Source: Pectobacterium carotovorum
GTDB taxonomy: Bacteria > Pseudomonadota > Gammaproteobacteria > Enterobacterales > Enterobacteriaceae
Reading direction: 5' to 3'
Assembly: GCA_016415585.1 (NCBI GenBank)
Contig: CP066552.1
Coordinates: 124,001 to 188,000 of the forward strand
Length of the DNA stretch: 64,000 nucleotides
In this document: positions 39,992 to 47,893 of the stretch, piece by piece
How the letters are laid out: each line of letters opens with the position of its first letter
Position numbering within the stretch: position 1 is the first letter of the stretch
Position numbers and translations under genes: made by a program
Notes under the pieces: generated by a model
The model's database searches: none
What the model saw: only the letters and a program-made list of their open reading frames with translations
What the model was told of the DNA's origin: nothing

Positions 39992-40537
39992 ATGTTTGGG
40001 AAAATGCTTCTGATAGGAATAAGTGCGGTATTACTTAGCGGATGCTCGGTAGCAACCTACAGTCATAAATTGGAGGATTATCAGGGGACTGACCGCGTGG
40101 GTATCACGTTCGATAATCGTAACCTCGACTATATTCGCGTTTATCCGAATACCGATAGATGCATTAATCTTGATGCGCCAGAAAATGGCTACACCAATAA
40201 CGCGATTGGGTTCCAAACTAAACTCAATAATAAAGAACTCGGCTTCCCAGCTATTCCAGAAACGCCAACGATGATCCGTGAATTTTGGGTCAGTGCGCAA
40301 CACAATATTGCGGTCAGAATGATTGCTGCCAATGGTGGATTTAGCACCGTGACGTTTAAACCCGTGGTCGGGAATTACTATTATGTCACTGGCAAGTTTG
40401 ATGGACCTTATTCGCCCCGACGCATTGAAGTCTACGAAGTGTTCAAGACAGAGAAAGGCTACTACGACCGCCGCCCCGTTAAAGATTTGATGCTGAAAAA
40501 CTGCGGCCAGTTTACTTCCAGAATGCAGAAATTCTAA
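39992..40537 (+). CDS. Putative lipoprotein
   Basis: 181 residues with a lipoprotein signal: MFGKMLLIGISAVLLSGC, where LLSGC is a lipobox with Cys18 as the lipidation site. The mature part is soluble (RVGITFDNRNLDYIRVYPNTD, VGNYYYVTGKFDGPYSPRRIEV) and has two more cysteines (C58 and a late C in LKNCGQF) that could form a disulfide. Not recognised as a named family. An AAGGGACGG ribosome site precedes the ATG. +2 Ser suggests outer-membrane sorting. Confidence 0.72.
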   Translation: MFGKMLLIGISAVLLSGCSVATYSHKLEDYQGTDRVGITFDNRNLDYIRVYPNTDRCINLDAPENGYTNNAIGFQTKLNNKELGFPAIPETPTMIREFWVSAQHNIAVRMIAANGGFSTVTFKPVVGNYYYVTGKFDGPYSPRRIEVYEVFKTEKGYYDRRPVKDLMLKNCGQFTSRMQKF

Positions 40538-40584
40538 TGCCGCTCTTGGCCAGACGTGACCAGTCTGGCCGCCTCAACTGAGTT

Positions 40585-41142
40585 TTACGTCAGCTGTTTC
40601 CCGGTAAACGTACCGGCATACCAGGCATCCATCACCGACAGCAGATTTTTCACTTCCTCGACGGTCAAGCCATAAGAATCAGCCGTTTGATGAGGTTTAA
40701 CGACGAGCAGTGCAACATCGGCACGCGTATGCAGATAATCGAACTGATATTCCACTTCGCTATTGTAAAACAGGCTTCCGCCTACGTTTCCGGCCTTACG
40801 TAGCTGCTTGATCTGTTTATCTTGCGCGTTCGGATCGTCTGCCCAAATCAGGAAATCACGCAGCGGCTGCGTCTGGCGGGAAAAATCATCACGCGTGAAG
40901 CCGAAATAGGCATAGCGTTTTCCTACCACTAATGCAATTTTGCTTTTATCGTCCGTAATCCTGACGTTAAAAGAACGCTTTTCTACGGTACAGTCGCGAA
41001 ACTGCGGCTTGTACTCACAGGCGGAAAGATTCTTCGCTTCATACACTTCATAAAGCCGCATCGTGGCATATTTATCGAAGGTGGTAACCGCCTGACAGCC
41101 GGTTAAGGCAAAAAGGATGAGCGGGAGGACGAGATAACGCAT
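40585..41142 (-). CDS. Putative lipoprotein
   Basis: 185 residues starting MRYLVLPLILFALTGC; ALTGC is a lipobox with Cys16. +2 Gln suggests outer-membrane sorting. The mature part has a second Cys pair (SACEYKPQFRDC), which may be disulfide-bonded in the periplasm, and no recognised domain. It is convergent with the lipoprotein gene at 39992-40537; the two are not obviously homologous. It marks the left border of the toxin/defence island. Confidence 0.7.
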   Translation of the reverse strand: MRYLVLPLILFALTGCQAVTTFDKYATMRLYEVYEAKNLSACEYKPQFRDCTVEKRSFNVRITDDKSKIALVVGKRYAYFGFTRDDFSRQTQPLRDFLIWADDPNAQDKQIKQLRKAGNVGGSLFYNSEVEYQFDYLHTRADVALLVVKPHQTADSYGLTVEEVKNLLSVMDAWYAGTFTGKQLT

Positions 41143-41176
41143 GACGGTTGTTTTTCCCTGTTTTGCTGCTGGTGTA

Positions 41177-41617
41177 CTAACAGCACTCGATCACGTTGAT
41201 ATACCCTGAACAATACTTGATGATATTTCCATCGTTCGTTATCAACGCCAGACCTTCTATTTTCGCCTGAGAGACTAACATTCGGTCAAACGGGTCTTGG
41301 TGCATTTCGGGTAAGGCAGCGAGGTTATAGGCGTGAGTTGCATTCATCGGAAGCTCCAGATAACCCGCTGATAATAAACCTTTCGTCATAGCCTCAGCAT
41401 CAATGCTAAAGCTGGGTTTGTTCAACGCAGTTTTGATTGCTATCTCTTGTATGCTGACGGAAGAGAAGTAAAAACGGTTATTGTCATCGGAAAGAATGGC
41501 GATTGTGTCGCTGCTAAGTTTTTCCGGCTCACCTGCTAACCAAATCAACGCGTGCGTATCTAACAAGTAGCTAGTAGAACGTCGTTTTGGTACATCGTCC
41601 TTGTTGATTGCCATCAT
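41177..41617 (-). CDS. PIN-domain toxin (VapC-like)
   Basis: 146-residue PIN-domain ribonuclease, probable toxin of a type II toxin-antitoxin pair. Acidic active-site residues are visible: Asp in YLLDTHALIWL, Glu in SIQEIAIKTAL, Asp in HQDPFDRMLVSQA and Asp in LITNDGNI. The first codon shares one base with the stop of the antitoxin gene (TAATG); an ATG at 41614 is an alternative. A basic 15-residue N-terminal extension precedes the PIN core. Confidence 0.85.
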   Translation of the reverse strand: MMAINKDDVPKRRSTSYLLDTHALIWLAGEPEKLSSDTIAILSDDNNRFYFSSVSIQEIAIKTALNKPSFSIDAEAMTKGLLSAGYLELPMNATHAYNLAALPEMHQDPFDRMLVSQAKIEGLALITNDGNIIKYCSGYINVIECC

Positions 41618-41856
41618 TATTTCCCATTAAACATGTCGATAATTTCTTCTTTATTCAAATCATTAAAATTCTCTGGGGCTGAAATTTGGCCCTTCATGAA
41701 ACCAATGCGTGGCGTTTTCTCGGTAACGGTAAGAGGAACGATCTTAGCTACAGGTTTACCGTTGCGGGCGATAACATAGGATTCTCCCGTTTCAGACACA
41801 TGGTTGATAATTTTAGAGAAATTGGTCTTTGCCTCGTAGAGATTGATTTTCTGCAC
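41617..41856 (-). CDS. Phd/YefM family antitoxin
   Basis: 79-residue antitoxin: N-terminal Phd/YefM DNA-binding fold (INLYEAKTNFSKIINHVSETGESYVIARNGKPVAKIVPL) given here by its ends INLYEAKTNFS and NGKPVAKIVPL. A short disordered C-terminal tail (about 55-79) binds and neutralises the toxin. It is first in the pair and expected to autoregulate. The upstream region 41857-41960 has several ATGAC/GGTCAA-like words that may be operator half-sites, but no clean palindrome was defined. Confidence 0.87.
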   Translation of the reverse strand: MQKINLYEAKTNFSKIINHVSETGESYVIARNGKPVAKIVPLTVTEKTPRIGFMKGQISAPENFNDLNKEEIIDMFNGK

Positions 41857-41998
41857 AGGTCCTCCGAAGAGTTGGTCAAATTCTTCAAAAAAGTTGGTCT
41901 ATATGAATGAGTCTACTGGTCATATGAGAATTGGTCAATCTATGACCTATTAAAGTGTGGAAAGATTTTTTGTGTCGCTTTCATCGACCGAGAAAATA

Positions 41999-42041
41999 GG
42001 ACTGTATTCCCATCTTTGGCAATATTATGGGAATATAGTCC
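41999..42041. repeat. Inverted repeat upstream of the hipA remnant
   Basis: GGACTGTATTCCCAT (41999-42013) and ATGGGAATATAGTCC (42027-42041) are complementary at 14 of 15 positions with a 13-base spacer. It sits in a 450-bp stretch without intact genes between the Phd/VapC pair and the fic gene. It may be a relic operator of a lost hipBA-type operon or part of a mobile-element scar. Confidence 0.65.
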
Positions 42042-42077
42042 CGATTTGATTATTTTTTGCTCACCGATAGAGGCTGA

Positions 42078-42248
42078 AAGTTATCACTAGCCTTCGAGGT
42101 GATCGATTTCTTCCGTTTAAGCCGCGAGGACGCAACTCGTATCTATGACGAGGTACTTGGCGCAGTGAAAGGTTGGCAAACTGTTGCAAACCGATTGGGT
42201 ATCAACCGCAGCGAGCAACTTGGCAAACAAGAGGCGTTTAATGTGTAG
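42078..42248 (+). pseudogene. hipA-like toxin, C-terminal remnant
   Basis: An open stretch without start codon translates as the last about 56 residues of a HipA-family kinase toxin: LSLAFEVIDFFRLSRED, then DEVLGAVKGWQTVANRLG and INRSEQLGKQEAFNV before TAG. This is the helical C-terminus of HipA. A TGA just before 42078 closes the frame, and neither the kinase core nor a hipB partner is present, so only the tail of a deleted hipBA locus remains. Confidence 0.7.
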
Positions 42249-42308
42249 GGCAGGTCGGTTTCTCTATTAATCAGCGTTTCGCTGGTGCTGCCGTGCCCTT
42301 TAGTTCAT

Positions 42309-43727
42309 TCAATTATTTTTCCACTCAATAAACATTTTTTCTGTAATGCCAAGTCCAACGATTGATCCAACATGAAGTTGAGCTAAATCACTGAGTGTCA
42401 TGGCAATAAATTTATCGGCAGAAGGAATATCATTTTCTGCACAATATTTCTTAAGATATTGTTCTGCAAGCTGTTCATTAAGATTTTCCCGGATAATACT
42501 TCCCATCGCCACTTTTCGTACCGCGCGATGTTGTATGCGATAAATATCAATTTCGCCAATCGACTCTTTTACTACATCATATTGCTCGCAAGATCTCGTA
42601 TAGGCCCATTTGAACAGCTCCAAAGCGGGCAGGAGCTCATTGGTTTCATAGAAATACAGCAATGCTTTAAAGTAATCCTCTTGCGGTACATCAATAAAAC
42701 TTAACGGGCAAAAATTGTGCTTAATAAAAGGGATATTGCAGGATAATCGAGCGGTTCGCTTGTTTACGTCTTCAAAGGCTTGTAGATAAGATAAATGAAT
42801 GAATAAGAAAAAGCTTTGTTCAAAGGGGTTGTGGATTTGTTCTGCTTTGCGTAGCAATAGAGAGAAGTATTCCTCGAGTTGATGGGGGTTGTTTAGCGGA
42901 AAATAGGCCGATCTTCCAATAGAGACGTCTATCTGCCTGATATTACCGCATGCGTTGGGATTGGCGAGTAAATCTTGCGAAAGTAGGGCGTGAATGTTTC
43001 TGATCGTGAAGGCATTAATTATTATCTCTTCAGCATTTTCAATTAAAAATTCAATCGCTTCTTTGTGGTTCATGATCATGATAGTTTCTTCATGAACTTT
43101 ACCATCGGCTGTAAGTCCCTGTTCTATAAGTTTTTGTGTATCAAGCTTGGAGTAGGTATTACCTTCTAGTCGACTAGAGTTATAAGACAAATCAATGAGT
43201 AGGCGTTGACTAATATTCCTCGCGTAAGTACCGGCTGCAAGTGTGTCATCAAATCGTTTCCCTATTTTCGCCAGCGTCGTTTGTATCTGAACCGGCAGGT
43301 ACTGGGTTACGTTGGGTAAATAATTATTCAACATATCAAATTGATAGCTGGATTTTTTACGCGCGTATGAAGGCGTATCTAAATAGGCGAGCTGTGAGAT
43401 AGCCTCTTTGGAAAAGATGGGGTGATTGTCCTCATCTGCCCGTATTGTCCCTATGTTGTTATCGCTAGTGTCCTTATCGAATGACTTAAGGACATGCAAT
43501 GAAGGTGAATTGTCCTTATTTGCATAATATTTAGTATTGCGTTTTTCCCCTACCGTCACGATCTGTCCGTCGTCGTACAGCTCTTTAAGTCGGCGCTGTA
43601 GTGTTTTCTTATTTATTGAAAAAAATAGAAATTCTTCAATTTCGCCCAGGCTTTTTGCTTCATCGAACTGAAGCATTGCTTTCAAAATTGATGTTTTCTC
43701 TTTCTGTATACGATTGTCTTGGCTCAT
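42309..43727 (-). CDS. Fic/DOC family protein with N-terminal winged helix, non-canonical active site
   Basis: 472 residues. Residues 1-65 form a winged-helix-like DNA-binding segment (SLGEIEEFLFFSINKKTLQRRL). At about 184-190 is SSRLEGN, matching the Fic inhibitory motif (S/T)xxxE(G/N). The Fic core follows, but the catalytic motif HPFxxGNGRxxR reads QAFEDVNKRTAR (about 316-327): His to Gln and Gly to Val. AMPylation by the usual mechanism is therefore doubtful. It may be an autoregulated transcription factor or act by different chemistry. The ATG at 43727 was taken because the frame upstream begins only with TTG. A palindromic operator lies 65-102 bp upstream. Confidence 0.82.
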   Translation of the reverse strand: MSQDNRIQKEKTSILKAMLQFDEAKSLGEIEEFLFFSINKKTLQRRLKELYDDGQIVTVGEKRNTKYYANKDNSPSLHVLKSFDKDTSDNNIGTIRADEDNHPIFSKEAISQLAYLDTPSYARKKSSYQFDMLNNYLPNVTQYLPVQIQTTLAKIGKRFDDTLAAGTYARNISQRLLIDLSYNSSRLEGNTYSKLDTQKLIEQGLTADGKVHEETIMIMNHKEAIEFLIENAEEIIINAFTIRNIHALLSQDLLANPNACGNIRQIDVSIGRSAYFPLNNPHQLEEYFSLLLRKAEQIHNPFEQSFFLFIHLSYLQAFEDVNKRTARLSCNIPFIKHNFCPLSFIDVPQEDYFKALLYFYETNELLPALELFKWAYTRSCEQYDVVKESIGEIDIYRIQHRAVRKVAMGSIIRENLNEQLAEQYLKKYCAENDIPSADKFIAMTLSDLAQLHVGSIVGLGITEKMFIEWKNN

Positions 43728-43791
43728 TTTTATAAGGACAGAATGGTAGTAGGTGTCTCTAAACGTAGTAGAGATAAGGACAAAATGCAAA

Positions 43792-43829
43792 CCAATAAGG
43801 ACAGTTTATAGGGAAATTGTCCTTATTGG
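43792..43829. promoter_or_regulatory. Palindromic operator and TAAGGACA repeats upstream of fic
   Basis: CCAATAAGGACA (43792-43803) and TGTCCTTATTGG (43818-43829) are perfect complements with a 14-base spacer. The core word ATAAGGACA recurs in direct orientation at 43732-43740 and 43774-43782, and ATAGGGACA occurs near 43836. Such an array upstream of a winged-helix Fic protein suggests autoregulation. The right arm overlaps the 3' end of the upstream gene. Confidence 0.72.
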
Positions 43830-44149
43830 GCTTTGATAGGGACAGTTTCGGTGGGGTTTACCGTGTGAATTGATGAAGCCTGTTCGCTGATTGCCATCAA
43901 TGCCGGAATCAAATGTGCGCAGGTGTTGAGGTAAGTGCTGATTTGTTGAAGGTGTTCTGTGGTGGTTTCTGCGACCAGCGATTCGCTTAGATACTGTAAA
44001 CCGTGGCATAACCCTTCAATCGACTCTGCGGCAATTGCGCTGAGATCGTCACGCTGAGCATGACTAAGGTGATCAACGGGTAGCGAAGCGATTAGATCTC
44101 GGAAAATAGTGATGGAACTCTCGGTAGCGACAGCATTTATGGTAGTCAT
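43823..44149 (-). CDS. Hypothetical protein
   Basis: 108-residue mostly helical, mildly acidic protein (VDHLSHAQRDDLSAIAAESI, LCHGLQYLSESLVAETTTEHL, then a proline/threonine tail). No family recognised. An AAGGAGG ribosome site lies upstream of the ATG, which supports translation. It is upstream of fic on the same strand with about 95 bases between, and its last seven bases lie in the palindromic operator. Confidence 0.6.
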   Translation of the reverse strand: MTTINAVATESSITIFRDLIASLPVDHLSHAQRDDLSAIAAESIEGLCHGLQYLSESLVAETTTEHLQQISTYLNTCAHLIPALMAISEQASSIHTVNPTETVPIKAQ

Positions 44150-44371
44150 TGGCGATCCTCCTTGAAAGTCAGTGTCGCCAATTGTCGATGCTTTTTACGG
44201 GTTCAGATACTACGAGTTTCGTAACTCACTTTCTCTCGTAGTAGAAATAGATGGCCTAAACATATTCCGATTAGATGACATGAAGAATACAATACTTGCC
44301 TAAGTATCATCAGATGATAATATGAATATCCATGTATAAATACACAGTTATAGATTACGGATTGAGTGCCT

Positions 44372-44731
44372 ATGTCAACAGGTTTTTATAAAACCATGCC
44401 AGAAGTTGATGGCCGAAAACGCTGCGTCGTCGGCATTCGGGGGCAGACGGAAGATCCAGCGTATCCCATTGATATTTGGTTTGATTCTCTGAAATCGGTG
44501 GCGAATGTGCTTTCCATAGAGAATCAGCAATTGCTCAAAATTATAGCTGAGCATGAACCTAAAACCATTACCGAGCTGGCTGCTCTCACCGGAAGGGCTG
44601 TGAGTAATGTGTCGCGTACGCTGAAAACGCTAAAAAAGTACGATTTGGTAACCCTGAGTCGTTCAAAAAACACGCTAAGTGCGCGTATTAATCATCAAGA
44701 ATTCGTGGTAGTTATAAACAATGAAAAATAG
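44372..44731 (+). CDS. Small winged-helix transcriptional regulator
   Basis: 119 residues. The N-terminal half (about 1-55) has no recognised motif. The C-terminal half is a MarR/HVO_A0114-like winged helix (ITELAALTGRAVSNVSRTLKTLKKYDLV, seen as ITELAALTGRAVSNVSRTL then KKYDLVTL). It overlaps the methyltransferase gene by 11 bases and so is probably co-translated with it. A role like a restriction-modification control protein is inferred. The ATG at 44372 is preferred over a GTG at 44366. GC content is about normal, unlike the AT-rich gene it overlaps. Confidence 0.75.
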   Translation: MSTGFYKTMPEVDGRKRCVVGIRGQTEDPAYPIDIWFDSLKSVANVLSIENQQLLKIIAEHEPKTITELAALTGRAVSNVSRTLKTLKKYDLVTLSRSKNTLSARINHQEFVVVINNEK

Positions 44732-45971
44732 TTTAGAAATAATCAATAAAGCAGAGAAATTAATCGAACCGCTTGTGATTTCTCACGTTCCCGAGGGGAC
44801 TGAACCAAAGGCGTTGGTTGACCAGTGGTTGCATGCAATAGCAACTGATAGCCAGTTTTTCTGTAATTCAAGTATTTCTTCGCCTGCAATACTGAAAGAA
44901 CAAGTATTGTCATTGTTAAAAGATCAAGGCATCTATGTGGATAGGGATCACTTTTTTGATTGTGTATTTGGCGATCTAAAATTAAAGCCTGCTAAAGATG
45001 CTAAGTTTAAATTTATTGATTTATTTGCTGGTATTGGCGGTGTAAGACTTGGTTTTCAAAATGCAGGTGGAGCATGTGTTTTTTCGTCTGAATATGATAA
45101 ACATGCACAACAAACATATATGAGAAATCATGGGGAGTATCCATTTGGTGATATTACATTGATTGATCCTGATTATATTCCTGATCATGATATTTTGTTA
45201 GCGGGTTTTCCTTGCCAACCATTTTCTCATGCTGGGTTGAAATTAGGTATTGATGACACCAGAGGGACGCTATTTCACGATATTGCTAATATAATTGATA
45301 AGAAAAAACCTAAATTTGCTTTATTAGAAAATGTTAAAGGCTTAATAAGCCACGATAAAGGCTTTACATTAAAAGTTATACTAAAAACTCTCACTAGAAT
45401 TGGTTATAGCTGCAATATACCTAAAGATATTATTGAGAATGGATCTACAAGGAAAATTCAAGAGTTAGCAAAAGAGATGGTTCTAAAGTCGACAGACTTT
45501 GGTGTTCCACAAAATAGACAAAGAATATACATAATTTTATGGAAAGATGGTGAACTAGATAAATTTGAATATCCTAGTGCATGTGATAAAAGTGTTTGTG
45601 TTGGTGATATTTTGGAAACGTCACCCGACCCTGATTTAACAATTTCTGATCGTTTATGGGCTGGGCACCAGCGTAGAAAAGTTGAAAATAAGAAGAATGG
45701 TAAAGGATTTGGATTTGGTTTGGTATCAAGTGAGTCATCTTATACCAACACGATATCGGCTCGTTACTATAAAGACGGTAGTGAAATATTAATTGATCAA
45801 GGACACGATAACCCTAGAAAAATCAGCTTGAGAGAAGCGGCGAGATTACAAGGTTTTCCGGATGACTTTGAACCGAGTAAGTCAAAAATGCAAGCGTACA
45901 AGCAATTTGGTAATAGCGTAACTGTTTCGGTTATTGAAGCTATTTCTAGAAAGTTAATATCTTACTTTTAA
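44721..45971 (+). CDS. DNA (cytosine-5) methyltransferase
   Basis: 416-residue C5-cytosine methyltransferase, the modification enzyme of the restriction locus. Motifs in order: I FIDLFAGIGGVRLGF (98-112), IV AGFPCQPFSHAG with catalytic Cys165, VI LLENVKG (201-207), VIII VPQNRQRIYII (262-272), and IX-X ISLREAARLQGFPDDF and QFGNSVTVSVIEAI. The target-recognition region is about 275-365. An unusual 95-residue N-terminal extension precedes motif I. The gene is strikingly AT-rich compared with upstream sequence. The recognition sequence cannot be predicted. Confidence 0.93.
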   Translation: MKNSLEIINKAEKLIEPLVISHVPEGTEPKALVDQWLHAIATDSQFFCNSSISSPAILKEQVLSLLKDQGIYVDRDHFFDCVFGDLKLKPAKDAKFKFIDLFAGIGGVRLGFQNAGGACVFSSEYDKHAQQTYMRNHGEYPFGDITLIDPDYIPDHDILLAGFPCQPFSHAGLKLGIDDTRGTLFHDIANIIDKKKPKFALLENVKGLISHDKGFTLKVILKTLTRIGYSCNIPKDIIENGSTRKIQELAKEMVLKSTDFGVPQNRQRIYIILWKDGELDKFEYPSACDKSVCVGDILETSPDPDLTISDRLWAGHQRRKVENKKNGKGFGFGLVSSESSYTNTISARYYKDGSEILIDQGHDNPRKISLREAARLQGFPDDFEPSKSKMQAYKQFGNSVTVSVIEAISRKLISYF

Positions 45972-45982
45972 AAGGACTTCTC

Positions 45983-47875
45983 ATGCTTAAAAATCTAAGA
46001 GATATTGAAATAAAAAAACCTATCGTCAATGAACGTGAGTTCTCCGATTATAGGATCCCTAAAGCCCTAAAAGATAAACTTTCACAAGATCTGGGACCAT
46101 TTGGTTATGGTTTTGATTTCTATACTTCTTTTTCTGCTACAGATAAAAGAAGTATAGATAAAGCAAATAATGATAAAGTTAGAAATTATGCATTAATCCC
46201 TAACCAATATTTTAATTATGCTTGTGAAATGTATGATTTCGCAATGGAATTGTTTAAATATCTCTCTATTTTCGATAAAATCAGAGGCTTTTCAAAAGAA
46301 TTATCTGGCGATGCAGTTAGTATTGAAAATACTATAAAATCAAATCAATCTATGAGGTGTTTTTTTGATAATGATACCGACATTACTCTTTTTTCAAAAT
46401 TCATAGATAATGAAGATGATAAATTCAGAATGGGTTCAAAGAAGCTTATTAACGATGAGGGGAAACCTAGAGGTGCAAAAGATTGTTTTGGCTCTGTTAT
46501 TCTGAAAGAGATTAATCTTCCAGATGCTTCTTCTAGTGTTTTTGGTGAGTTAGTTTATGATTTATGCCAAAATCAAGACCTTTATCGTTCATTATTTGAA
46601 CATCATAAGTCAATGGATGTTACTCTTGCCATACAATCCGATAAAAATGATGCCAAAGAATTTATTCCCCTCCCCAAACCTTTCCTACTCCTCGCCGGCA
46701 TCTCCGGTACGGGGAAATCACGTTTTGTTCGTGAACAGGCGAAAGCGACAGGGCATATTGACGAAACATATTGCTTAGTTTCTGTTCGCCCAGATTGGCA
46801 TGAACCCAGTGATTTGTTGGGTTATTCCTCCCGCTTAAATGGCAACGTTGAATATGTGATTACTGACGTGCTGACATTTATCGTTAAAGCGTGGAAGGCC
46901 ATTGCTAAGTCAGATGCGCAAATTACTGGAAAAATAACCTCAGGGCACCGTAATGATTTGCAGGCAATACCGCCGTATTGGTTATGCTTGGATGAAATGA
47001 ATCTTGCCCCTGTTGAGCAGTATTTTGCGGATTATTTATCTATACTGGAAACCCGTGAATGGGAATGGGAATGGGAAGATGATGAGTTTACCTACCAGTG
47101 CGATCCACTATTAAAAGCCTCGGTGATTCAGTCACTTTCCCCTGTTAAGCAGGATGAATTGTGCAAGAGTTTGGGGTTAGACCCAGCTTCTGCATTATGG
47201 CTTGAATTTTTTGAGAATGGCATCGGTATTCCTTTTAACTTACTGGTTGCCGGCACGGTAAATATGGATGAGACCACGCACGGCTTTTCCCGTAAGGTGA
47301 TTGACCGCGCACTGAGTTTTGATTTTGGTGATTTCTTCCCTAACGATTTCGACGAATATTTTTCACCCACCATCATCCCGAAAAAGCTGTCCTATCCCAT
47401 TTATTCAAGTGCTGTGAAGAATAAAGCACGTTTGCCTGTAATTGATGCAGATGGCAAAAAGAGTATTGCCTTTTTACAATCGCTCAATATCGAGCTGGAT
47501 AACACGTCCTTTAAATTGGCCTATCGTGCCTTAAATGAATTGCTGCTGAGTGTGATAAGCCTACAGCCCGAAAACGACGAAGCGCTACAAGCCGTTTGGG
47601 ATGATTTTTTAATGTGCAAAGTGCTGCCGCGTATTGAAGGTGATAGTGATAAATTAGCACAATTTGATATTGAACAGTCATTGCTCATAAAGTTATCTGA
47701 TACGTTAAAAGAAAACCTGTCTGCTATTTGGGATAAAAATAATGTAAGACCAGATTTTTATCGTGAAAAGCAACAGGATGGCGCGACAATAATGATTGCT
47801 TGCCGCAGTCGCGCTAAAATTGAGTGGATGCAAAATAAGCTTGCTCAATCCGGCTTCACCAGTTTCTGGCCATAA
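45983..47875 (+). CDS. McrB-like AAA+ NTPase of a restriction system
   Basis: 630-residue motor/specificity subunit. The AAA+ core carries Walker A AGISGTGKS (238-246), Walker B YWLCLDEMNLAPVEQYF (332-348) and the McrB-type segment NMDETTHGFSRKVIDRA (427-443) with likely sensor and arginine-finger residues. The N-terminal about 225 residues have no recognised domain and probably bind DNA. Base composition changes abruptly near 46,650: the N-terminal part is as AT-rich as the methyltransferase, and the AAA+ part is close to normal. With the C5 methyltransferase and the McrC-like nuclease it resembles BsuMI/LlaJI-type systems, which pair McrBC-like subunits with C5 methylation. Confidence 0.87.
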   Translation: MLKNLRDIEIKKPIVNEREFSDYRIPKALKDKLSQDLGPFGYGFDFYTSFSATDKRSIDKANNDKVRNYALIPNQYFNYACEMYDFAMELFKYLSIFDKIRGFSKELSGDAVSIENTIKSNQSMRCFFDNDTDITLFSKFIDNEDDKFRMGSKKLINDEGKPRGAKDCFGSVILKEINLPDASSSVFGELVYDLCQNQDLYRSLFEHHKSMDVTLAIQSDKNDAKEFIPLPKPFLLLAGISGTGKSRFVREQAKATGHIDETYCLVSVRPDWHEPSDLLGYSSRLNGNVEYVITDVLTFIVKAWKAIAKSDAQITGKITSGHRNDLQAIPPYWLCLDEMNLAPVEQYFADYLSILETREWEWEWEDDEFTYQCDPLLKASVIQSLSPVKQDELCKSLGLDPASALWLEFFENGIGIPFNLLVAGTVNMDETTHGFSRKVIDRALSFDFGDFFPNDFDEYFSPTIIPKKLSYPIYSSAVKNKARLPVIDADGKKSIAFLQSLNIELDNTSFKLAYRALNELLLSVISLQPENDEALQAVWDDFLMCKVLPRIEGDSDKLAQFDIEQSLLIKLSDTLKENLSAIWDKNNVRPDFYREKQQDGATIMIACRSRAKIEWMQNKLAQSGFTSFWP

Positions 47876-47893
47876 CCCACAAGGCGGTACGAA

